Shown here in pieces: positions 14,111 through 20,598 of a stretch of DNA of 33,161 bases (position 1 is the first letter of the stretch; every line of letters starts with the position of its first letter). Under the pieces are notes generated by a model that worked only from the letters and a program-made list of their open reading frames with translations, had not been told where the DNA came from and made no database searches. Location: the NCBI GenBank assembly GCA_021805735.1, contig JAJZEE010000037.1, forward strand, positions 1-33,161, given 5' to 3'. The stretch comes from Bacillota bacterium. GTDB taxonomy: Bacteria > Bacillota > Bacilli > Alicyclobacillales > SLC66. Position numbers and translations under genes: made by a program.

Positions 14111-15631
14111 TCAGACAGACGCGACCGACGTTCCCTCATAATCCGCGGGCGCCGTGCTATCATTCCCTTTCGCCACGCCCATTGCATTGAATATCACCGT
14201 GAAGACTGCCGCCACCGCGAAGTTCGCGATGAGCGCCCATACGGCCGCGTAACCGGGAATCACCAACCCGCCAAAGTGCAGCGGATAGACGGAGGTCTTA
14301 AACGCTTCCGCCCACGCCATCCCAGTGCCAACGATCATTCCCACGAGCCAGCCGAGCAACAGTCCTGCACGATGAAACCAGCGCGAATAGAGACCGACCA
14401 CAACAGCCGGAAGCGTCTGCAGAATCCAGATGCCGCCGAGCGTTTGCAGGTAGATCGCCATCGTGGCCGGCAGCCATAAGACAAACGCGAGCGCGCCAAA
14501 TTTGACCACGAGGCTCGTGATTTTCGCCACACGCGCCTGGTCCTGATCCGTGCAGTCCGGGCGAATATATTCACGATAGATGTTGCGCGTAAACAGATTG
14601 GAGGCTGCGATTGACATAATGGCCGCCGGTACAAGGGCGCCAATGGCGATAGCGGCAAAAGCAAAGCCAACGAACCAGGACGGAAACTCTTTCATCAAAA
14701 GCATGGGCACCGCGTCCGTCGGCGAGCTTGGATGAATGCCGGCCGCAAGCGCCATATACCCGAGAAGGGCCAGAAATCCCAGCATGATCGAATAGACGGG
14801 CAACAGGGCCGCGTTACGCTTGATCACATTGCGACCGCTCGAACTGAGAATCCCCGTAATCGAATGCGGATACAGCAGCAGCGCGAGCGCTGAACCAAGG
14901 GCTAGCGTTGCGTAGGCCGTATACGCCTTGGGTCCGACAATCAGCGTTCCGGGCGGCGTGTGCGTGGGCAATACCGCGCCGGCCACCTGGAAGATGTGAG
15001 AGAACCCGCCTAGCCGGGCAGGAATCACAATGACGGCCGCAATCACCGTGACGTAAATGAGCGTATCCTTGACCACCGCAATCAGCGCCGGGGCGCGCAG
15101 GCCGCTCTTGTAATCGTACGCCGCCAGGATGACAAAGGCGATGATCAGGGGCAAGCTGCCCTGCAGGCCCATGGACCCAAGCACCGCCTGCATGCCGATC
15201 AACTGCAGCGCGATATAAGGCATGGTCGCGAGTACGCCCGTAATGGCCATCGCCAGCGCCAGGCCCCCTGATTCGTACCGTCCCTTGACAAAGTCAGCGG
15301 CAGTGATGTAGCCGTGTCTTTTCGCCACCGACCAAAGTCGGGGAAACACCAAAAACAGGATTGGAAAAACCATCAGCGTGTACGGCAGCGCGAAAAATCC
15401 CAACGCTCCGGAAGCAAACACCAGAGCCGGAACCGCAATAAACGTATACGCCGTGTACAGATCACCGCCGAGTAAAAACCACGTGATCACAGTTCCGAAA
15501 CGACGACCGCCGAGCCCCCATTCACTCAGCAATCCCATGTCTCCCTGCCGCCACCTGGACGCCACAAAACCCACGACAGTCACGAATATGAATAAGACAG
15601 TAAACACAACCAGAGCAGTCCAATGGATCAT
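14111..15631 (-). CDS. Sodium:solute symporter (SSS family)
   Basis: This 506-residue integral membrane protein has about 13 hydrophobic helices. It carries SSS-family features: 'EWGLGGRRFGTVITWFLLGG' (the 'f.lggR..g....w...'), 'YITAADFVKGRYES' (the '.t..dfl..RYgs') and 'SIAASNLFTRNIYREY' (the 's.a.s...sRDiy...'). It probably co-transports Na+ (or H+) with a monocarboxylate or related acid; the substrate cannot be told. I chose the ATG at 15631 (GGGGAGGG six bases upstream) over the ATG at 15637, which abuts that site. It is downstream of the small DUF3311 gene, the usual partner of this symporter subgroup. A link to glycolate uptake for the glc operon is possible but only inferred. Confidence 0.9.
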   Translation of the reverse strand: MIHWTALVVFTVLFIFVTVVGFVASRWRQGDMGLLSEWGLGGRRFGTVITWFLLGGDLYTAYTFIAVPALVFASGALGFFALPYTLMVFPILFLVFPRLWSVAKRHGYITAADFVKGRYESGGLALAMAITGVLATMPYIALQLIGMQAVLGSMGLQGSLPLIIAFVILAAYDYKSGLRAPALIAVVKDTLIYVTVIAAVIVIPARLGGFSHIFQVAGAVLPTHTPPGTLIVGPKAYTAYATLALGSALALLLYPHSITGILSSSGRNVIKRNAALLPVYSIMLGFLALLGYMALAAGIHPSSPTDAVPMLLMKEFPSWFVGFAFAAIAIGALVPAAIMSIAASNLFTRNIYREYIRPDCTDQDQARVAKITSLVVKFGALAFVLWLPATMAIYLQTLGGIWILQTLPAVVVGLYSRWFHRAGLLLGWLVGMIVGTGMAWAEAFKTSVYPLHFGGLVIPGYAAVWALIANFAVAAVFTVIFNAMGVAKGNDSTAPADYEGTSVASV

Positions 15632-15713
15632 AATCATCCCTCCCCACAAGTTCCCCGGGCATCAGACGACGCGGCGCGCCGCAATGACAACGCTTTCATC
15701 GACGCCAAAAGAG

Positions 15714-15911
15714 TTACTTAAACATCCAGTACACGGTGGCGGTCAGCACCGCCGAGATCACAATCCAGATGAATTGATAGAAATAAAAGTACGGAAAACC
15801 CGCGATGTTTGGCGTCGCCGAAGCGTAAAACGGCGGCCACAGCACGGCTACCCAAGGTATGAAAAGCAACAGATTCCACCAACGGCTGCGCTTGTTGGCA
15901 GTCTCCCCCAT
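15714..15911 (-). CDS. DUF3311 small membrane protein, symporter partner
   Basis: This 65-residue protein has two transmembrane helices (NLLLFIPWVAVLWPPFYA and QFIWIVISAVLTATVYWMF). The 'P...l..P.......P...f..PfFY.yQ..wi' pattern defines DUF3311. Such proteins are regularly encoded just before SSS-type symporters and are thought to be an accessory subunit. GAGGAGG lies upstream of the ATG at 15911. The symporter start follows after about 80 bases on the same transcript. Confidence 0.88.
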   Translation of the reverse strand: MGETANKRSRWWNLLLFIPWVAVLWPPFYASATPNIAGFPYFYFYQFIWIVISAVLTATVYWMFK

Positions 15912-15967
15912 GATCGATTCCTCCTCTCAACACATACTGCCAAGCCTAGAGCTTCTTAGTAGGTTGA

Positions 15968-15996
15968 ATTATGCCATAATTACGCCTGTAAGGCAA
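15968..15996 (-). promoter_or_regulatory. Promoter of the DUF3311-symporter operon
   Basis: On the minus strand TTGCCT (15996-15991) and CATAAT (15973-15968) are 17 bases apart. The -10 matches at five of six positions and the -35 at four of six. The start codon follows at 15911. Confidence 0.55.
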
Positions 15997-16047
15997 GCAT
16001 CTGTTCGCAGTCTCAGAGATCTCGCAGCGCCGTCCAGAAGTTAGCAT

Positions 16048-16084
16048 GGCCCGAAGCGCGCGCTCGCATGCGTGTCTTCGGGCC
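16048..16084 (-). terminator. Hairpin downstream of the PepSY/SLH-like gene
   Basis: Nine-base arms GGCCCGAAG/CTTCGGGCC enclose a GC-rich loop with further partial pairing. It lies 16 bases past the stop of the minus-strand gene at 16100. No U-run follows, so termination is inferred from position and stem strength. Confidence 0.5.
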
Positions 16085-16099
16085 AAGAGCGGAGCAGGA

Positions 16100-18394
16100 T
16101 CAGTACCCCATCCCAGGCTGCATGAGCTGATGTTGCCCCTGCGCCAGCGCGTCGACGCCATACACGACAGATACGGCAGCCTGGGCCACCGTCAGGCCGG
16201 AAGACGCGTCAAAGTTCCCATTGATCAGAGAAAGCAGACCCAGTGAGTAGCAGATCGCGGCTGCCGCATACTCCGACTGGGGAATGGAAGCCGCGTCTTT
16301 CGCGGGCAAGCGAAACGCCTGTGGATGTGCCAGGATCGCGCCATAACCCAGCGCCCGCGCCAGTACATCAGCCGCAAATCCACGAGACGCGGGGCGATTT
16401 GGCTGAAACAACGGACCCGCGGGGAGAATGCCGCTCTCATAGGCAGACAGGATCGCCGAGAATGCCGGCGAGCGCGAAGACACGTCAGCCATGGAACCCT
16501 GAATTTTACTGGAGGAGTAAATCAAAGGCTGTGGACCGCCCTGACCGATATTGAGCGCTCCAGTCACAAGCTGAATAAATTGCGAACGAGTCATGACGCG
16601 GTTGGGATGTACGTCGCCGGCAGCGCTGACCGTGAGCAGACCATGGTTGACAAGGAGTCGAATCTCAGGCGCCGCAGACGAATTGCCGATGTCCCTGATC
16701 ACCCCGGTATATACGGATGGAGTCAGCCCACCGAGCATCTTCCCGGTCAACGCGTCCACCATACCGCCGTTCGCATACTGACCCACGGGCGCGTAGACAA
16801 GTACGACATGAGCGGGCGGGTACTGTTTCGGCTTTTGCCCCGGAGGTTGTCCCGGTGTATTGTTTTGCGGCGGATTTGTCTGCAGATACATCAGTTGCAA
16901 CGGCTCCGCCTGCAGCCACGCCCGCTTGGCGGCAGTCAGGGAGATCGCCTTGGATGGCGACGGAAACGGTCCGGTTTCACCCTGCTGAAGTGGAGAATAG
17001 AAATTGCTGACCTGGCCAGTGATGGCATTGGCGGAGATATTGCCCGCGTTCGCCCCATCCGGAAGTCCGTTGATCAGGAATTGCAAGGAGTAACTCTGCA
17101 CCACACTGGCAGGAAGTTTCTTGAAGGCAAAGGCAGTGACCGAGATAGCGCCTGTATCTTGCGGAAACAGGCGTTCCAGAAACTGCTTGACCACGGCTGT
17201 CATGTGCGCCTGAGAATACCTTGCCTTGCCGGTGTACGGTCCGTTGCCCATGTAGGAGTTTTGCAAGAATCCGTATGTCGCGTCCACTTGCGCGTTGTAT
17301 TGTGACGTTTTAGCCTTGTCAGTCCACGTAAAGCTCCAGTTTACGTCGCCGTTGGGGAGAGTTCGGTTTTGGATTTGAGACGTCAAGCTGAAACCTGCCG
17401 GAATGTGTTCCACACGGGTGGCATAGGCGAGGGACTGCGCCTGTGTCCAATTGACTTTGTGCGTCAAAAATGGCGCCTGCGGACCACCGGGAACCAGCGG
17501 CGCAGGTTGTTTTGCGGGAGTGAGTGGATGCGCGACTCCATTGGCGTCGATGACTTTCCCTGTCTGCGCGTCAATGACCGGGACTCCGACGCCGTTTCCT
17601 TGATTGATGAACTGTCCGCCGACCCAAAACTGCGGATACGGCGCCATTGGCAGTGAGTAGGCGAGCACAAGCGCTGGACCACTGGACGCCTGCCAGTTGT
17701 TTTGATAGGACAGTTCCAGCGGCAAACCGTCCGCGTAAGCCGTGTTGGCCTGCGTGAGCGACAGCGCTGGGTGAGCGGACGGGAATTTCACGGTTGACCA
17801 TGTCTCGTTGACGCTTGTGAGATGCCCGTTTTGGTCGATGGTAACGGCAATACCGTTGAATGGCGCCTGCACTCCGCCGACCATGCGCACGAAGTTGAAA
17901 TTGTACTGGACCGCCTGTGTGAGCGGCCCCATCTGCGGTGACAGGGGTTGAATCTGGACCTGGGAGTACAGATTGGGGTACAGTTTCTTGACCCATGCTA
18001 TGGCCTTGGCTTTTGCCTGGCTCTCTGACACAGGCAACGGGTACACGAACGTATTTTGCAGCGATGAACGGTTGTAGTTGAGAATCGCCCCCGTCGTCGC
18101 GTCCACCGTAACATTGATGAACTGTTGCTGCTGTGTAGGGGTCGTGAAGCCATACGTGAGCCCATACGAGACCGGGTTACCCTGTCCTCCGGAATCGTAC
18201 GACTCCTGGGTTATCTTGTAATAGGATGGAATGTTGAACGTGTGCACGGCAATTTGCTCTGCCTGTGTGAGTGTCACCGTTGCTCGCGCAGCAGCACCGT
18301 TCGGCGATGCGGCCAACGTTGCCGTCGCCGTCGCCGGCGCCATCGCCAGCAGCAGCGAGGCAGCCATGGGCCACGCATGTTTCCTTTGAATCAT
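16100..18394 (-). CDS. Exported PepSY/YcdB-repeat protein with SLH-like C-terminus
   Basis: A large exported protein of 764 residues. A signal peptide (MIQRKHAWPMAASLLLAMAP..., cleavage near ATLAAS) is followed by tandem YcdB/PepSY-type units. Each has a 'lt..qA...a' helix and a 'v.vDA.TG.i..y' strand (VDATTGAILNYN ~105, VIDAQTGKVID ~280, QVDATYGFLQN ~375, ISANAITGQVSNFY ~455, GGMVDALTGKMLGG ~555). The last ~180 residues resemble S-layer-homology repeats (HPNRVMTRSQFIQLVTGALN, 'RPASRGFAADVLARALGYGA', 'GLTVAQAAVSVVYGVDALA'). It probably sits in the cell envelope; PepSY modules are thought to regulate proteases or bind ligands. I chose the ATG at 18394 because GGAGGAGG lies eight bases upstream; the ATG at 18412 overlaps that site. 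Confidence 0.8.
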   Translation of the reverse strand: MIQRKHAWPMAASLLLAMAPATATATLAASPNGAAARATVTLTQAEQIAVHTFNIPSYYKITQESYDSGGQGNPVSYGLTYGFTTPTQQQQFINVTVDATTGAILNYNRSSLQNTFVYPLPVSESQAKAKAIAWVKKLYPNLYSQVQIQPLSPQMGPLTQAVQYNFNFVRMVGGVQAPFNGIAVTIDQNGHLTSVNETWSTVKFPSAHPALSLTQANTAYADGLPLELSYQNNWQASSGPALVLAYSLPMAPYPQFWVGGQFINQGNGVGVPVIDAQTGKVIDANGVAHPLTPAKQPAPLVPGGPQAPFLTHKVNWTQAQSLAYATRVEHIPAGFSLTSQIQNRTLPNGDVNWSFTWTDKAKTSQYNAQVDATYGFLQNSYMGNGPYTGKARYSQAHMTAVVKQFLERLFPQDTGAISVTAFAFKKLPASVVQSYSLQFLINGLPDGANAGNISANAITGQVSNFYSPLQQGETGPFPSPSKAISLTAAKRAWLQAEPLQLMYLQTNPPQNNTPGQPPGQKPKQYPPAHVVLVYAPVGQYANGGMVDALTGKMLGGLTPSVYTGVIRDIGNSSAAPEIRLLVNHGLLTVSAAGDVHPNRVMTRSQFIQLVTGALNIGQGGPQPLIYSSSKIQGSMADVSSRSPAFSAILSAYESGILPAGPLFQPNRPASRGFAADVLARALGYGAILAHPQAFRLPAKDAASIPQSEYAAAAICYSLGLLSLINGNFDASSGLTVAQAAVSVVYGVDALAQGQHQLMQPGMGY

Positions 18395-18533
18395 GAGCGA
18401 TGCCTCCTCCATGAGTTTCTCCGTTTTGAGAAACAGTCGCCATATAGACGAATCAGCGTGAAAAAGGTTTCATCGCGAGAAGGTTTGTTTCAAGCTCAGG
18501 GGCAATCAGTGCATCTCTCCATACACAAGCGGA

Positions 18534-18574
18534 ATGGGAGAGAACACGACCGCAGCGACCGTGTTCTCTCCCAT
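18534..18574. terminator. 15-bp perfect inverted repeat downstream of the thioredoxin
   Basis: Arms of 15 bases (18534-18548 and 18560-18574) pair perfectly around an 11-base loop. It lies about 50 bases past the stop of the minus-strand thioredoxin and about 140 bases upstream of the PepSY/SLH-like gene. No U-run follows on either strand. It probably ends thioredoxin transcription, but a protein site or a processing hairpin is equally possible. Confidence 0.5.
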
Positions 18575-18621
18575 CCTGAAACGATAGCGCACCTTTGACC
18601 ATAAGTCTGCGCCAAGGTTGT

Positions 18622-18924
18622 CTAAGATCCTACAAACGCACGGACTTGGGGCTCGGGCCGGAAGCCAACGAGCTGATTGGCCACCTTCCCCTTCTTGAAC
18701 AGGAGCATAGTGGGCAATCCCATGACGCCATACGGCTGCGCAATGCCAGGATGTTTGTCCGTGTCCACATATAAGAACTGCACTCCGGTTGTCTCTTTTT
18801 CAACCTTTTCAACGACTGGACCCAGCCGCCTGCAATACGGTCACCAGTCAGCTGTAAAAAATGCCACGACCGAACCGCCGGCAGACACGATTTGTTTAAA
18901 TTCCGATTCATTCACGACCTTCAT
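18622..18924 (-). CDS. trxA: Thioredoxin with in-frame TGA at the active site (candidate selenoprotein)
   Basis: From the ATG at 18924 (GGGG eight bases upstream) to TAG at 18622-18624 the frame encodes 100 residues with one internal stop, TGA at 18841-18843. Around it the protein reads FFTADW-[TGA]-PYCRRLGP. This is the thioredoxin active site W-C-x-x-C with the TGA exactly at the first, nucleophilic cysteine (codon 28). The rest is a normal thioredoxin: 'FLYVDTDKHPGIAQPYGVMG', cis-Pro71 in GLPTMLLF, KKGK turn, 'GFRPEPQVRAFVG' helix. No frameshift or other stop occurs. Read with selenocysteine (UxxC) it would be a selenoprotein thioredoxin reducing disulfides or peroxides. The alternative is a recent Cys-to-stop mutation. 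Ordinary gene callers would miss it. Confidence 0.8.
18811..18830 (-). promoter_or_regulatory. Candidate bacterial SECIS hairpin
   Basis: Ten bases after the UGA (18841-18843) the mRNA can form an 8-bp stem: 5' arm GGCGGCUG (18830-18823), tetraloop GGUC (18822-18819), 3' arm CAGUCGUU (18818-18811), with three G-U pairs. The GGUC loop begins 18 nt after the UGA. In the E. coli fdhF SECIS, as I remember it, a GGUC apical loop also begins 18 nt after the UGA and is the SelB contact. The bulged U of fdhF is not evident here. The pairing is seen in sequence; the function is inferred. Confidence 0.5.
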
Positions 18925-19003
18925 TACACGATCCCCTTTCAAGACAAGTATGGAACTTTCCCTGTTCCAGTATATCACTTTGGGGGAATGCACTGCCCTT
19001 GCG

Positions 19004-19031
19004 CAGCGTGTGCGACGATCCGCACACGCTG
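19004..19031 (-). terminator. Hairpin downstream of the cupredoxin-like gene
   Basis: A perfect 11-bp stem CAGCGTGTGCG/CGCACACGCTG with a six-base loop begins 10 bases after the stop of the minus-strand gene at 19042, before the thioredoxin start. No U-run follows. It is probably a terminator or attenuator separating the two genes. Confidence 0.5.
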
Positions 19032-19041
19032 TTCTGTGGGG

Positions 19042-19824
19042 CTATTTGACCACGACCGTCATCTGGACATAGCTCATATCCTTCATCTGCACATGGTAGG
19101 TTCCCGGTTTATTGAACGTGTACGTCCAGGATTGACCCATGTGGACCAATGGCGATGTCGTTACGCCGCGAACCACAAAGTGGTCGGTTCCCATTCCATC
19201 AAACAAAAACTGCAAGCGTTGTCCTGTTTGCAGATGCACGATGCCGGGATTGAATTTCCCGTTTTTAACGACCACTTCCATTGCGCTGCTCGCCTGCATC
19301 ATGGCAGGGGTCGTGATGACCCAGCCGACAGGAGCGCCGAGGTTGCCGTGCGTGAGCGTATGACCCGCAATTTTCGGTTTTAGGGGATTCGCGAGAAGCT
19401 TGCCGGTGGGGGCCACATTCCAATATTCACTGTGCGCCGTAATCGCCGGATTCGTGAATGAAACGACAACCGGTTTCTGGAATTTCCCGATCAACGTTCC
19501 TGTCTTCGTGTTCGTCACCTTGAACGCAAAGTCGATCAGCGCATTCTCTCCTTTGGGAGCCCTCATGGCAAACTGTTGAACCGGACCCTCAAGCAATTCA
19601 AATTGAACTTGCGAAGAAAATGCGCCTGCCGGCACATGAACGACAAGCTCCCCGTATTTGAGAGTCGCCGCATGGCCTGTACGGATTATTGTTGTCGCCG
19701 CCACTTTCGGAAACCCAAGATGTTGAAAATCAGGCGCGCTTGCAGCAAATACAGACCCCACAGTCATAGCGAACGTTGCCGCTGACACCACCGCCGTTGC
19801 AGCGAATCTCTGCATCTTATTCAT
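19042..19824 (-). CDS. Exported cupredoxin-fold protein lacking the copper-ligand Cys
   Basis: This 260-residue protein has a signal peptide (RFAATAVVSAATFAMTVGSV, cleavage after FAASA). A beta-rich middle follows (residues ~40-165; LKYGELVVHVPAGAF, 'PVVVSFTNPAITAHSEYW'). The C-terminal ~90 residues have a cupredoxin outline ('EVVVKNGKFNPGIVHLQTGQ', 'TDHFVVRG', 'KPGTYHVQMKDMSYVQMTVV'). In blue-copper proteins the last segment is 'PGtY...C...H..M'; here 'YHVQMKDMSYVQM' has His and Met but no Cys, so a type 1 copper site is unlikely and a Met/His site is possible. AAGGAGGT lies eight bases before the ATG at 19824. It is upstream of, and co-oriented with, the thioredoxin. Confidence 0.75.
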   Translation of the reverse strand: MNKMQRFAATAVVSAATFAMTVGSVFAASAPDFQHLGFPKVAATTIIRTGHAATLKYGELVVHVPAGAFSSQVQFELLEGPVQQFAMRAPKGENALIDFAFKVTNTKTGTLIGKFQKPVVVSFTNPAITAHSEYWNVAPTGKLLANPLKPKIAGHTLTHGNLGAPVGWVITTPAMMQASSAMEVVVKNGKFNPGIVHLQTGQRLQFLFDGMGTDHFVVRGVTTSPLVHMGQSWTYTFNKPGTYHVQMKDMSYVQMTVVVK

Positions 19825-20267
19825 CTATTGTGACCTCCTTGTATGTCGTTCAACTGATATAACGAAGGAAAGTCACTATTGGTTTTTATAAATCTGTTTG
19901 CCCTATGTATGGCGATTGGCAATAGCGGGGACATCTGTTGAACTCTCGGAGTTGATCATGAGGAGAAAAGCTACATGCTCTTACATTGGGTGGAGCGGGG
20001 AGTCTCCCCCAATGTAAGAGCAAGACCAATTTCAGGTAACCTCGATGATGTGACTCGACTATAACGCCGCACTCTTGAAAATACCTTAAATCTATCCATC
20101 GGCTTATGTCGTATTACTGAACTGATCATCGTCGTGTGATTTTGCTCTCCCCTCTTTAAAGGGCATTTCAAGAAAGCTCCCTCAGAATTCCAGGCAGGGG
20201 TTAGGTCACATGAAAGGAGCTAGACCCTAGTCACTAAATGGATACGCAATCATGTATCATAGTATCC
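19825..20267. other. Intergenic region upstream of the IS607-type element
   Basis: No convincing gene. It carries the promoter region of the cupredoxin gene (leftward), a long perfect hairpin at 19977-20021, and the unresolved left boundary of the insertion element. Near 20237-20270 an 8-base inverted repeat ATGGATAC...GTATCCAT may belong to the element's left end or its promoter. Confidence 0.45.
19977..20021. repeat. 45-base near-perfect hairpin
   Basis: Arms of 14 bases (GCTCTTACATTGGG / CCCAATGTAAGAGC) are followed inward by another 4-bp GGAG/CTCC stem, with one unpaired T and an 8-base loop. There is no flanking gene end it would terminate and no U-run. It lies about 250 bases upstream of the tnpA remnant and could be an element-end structure, a REP-like unit or a small-RNA hairpin. 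Confidence 0.6.
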
Positions 20268-20580
20268 ATGAAGAACATGGTTAGCAACGGCATCTCAGAT
20301 TCAGGAGTTCCCTGGGTTGCGTCGATACGGCGCGTCCACTAGTCCAACCAGACAGGTCGCCTATTGTCGTATATCGAGCGCGGCACAAAGGCCCGATTGG
20401 CAGAATCAGCGTCGCATGAAGGGTCGGCTCACGCGGTTTGGCTTCGGGTGGTTTGGACATGATGCATGTGCCGATCTCTTTCGCCCAGCTCGGCATTGCA
20501 ATCCGAACACATGTTCGATATACTGATCTTGAGACCCTTTCTCACAAGCATCCCGATCCGAAACAAGCTCGATGAAGCCC
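20268..20580 (+). pseudogene. Decayed IS607-family TnpA (serine recombinase)
   Basis: The frame through 20317-20526 contains 'RQVAYCRISSAAQRPDWQNQ RR', matching the catalytic start of IS607 serine recombinases ('..iaYaRVSs.dQ..DLe.Q'), with the nucleophilic Ser in RISS. It jumps directly to 'RLTRFGFGWF', which in intact TnpA comes ~60 residues later, so the centre is deleted. A further frameshift moves the end ('SLSPSSALQSEHMFDILI', compare 'sLSPeqEMVqDLl.I') to another frame. There is no usable start codon. The remnant leads straight into tnpB, the usual IS607 gene order. Confidence 0.7.
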
Positions 20581-20598
20581 CGAGGGGAGATGCGGCGA

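Noticed and set aside
18630-18911. 93-codon minus-strand ORF overlapping the thioredoxin
   Set aside because: It is the shifted frame of the thioredoxin gene, rich in Arg, Ser and Cys, and open only because the true frame has an internal TGA.
19971-20171. Minus-strand ORF of 66 codons with a TTG start
   Set aside because: It ends inside the 45-base hairpin and has no family-like composition; most likely chance.
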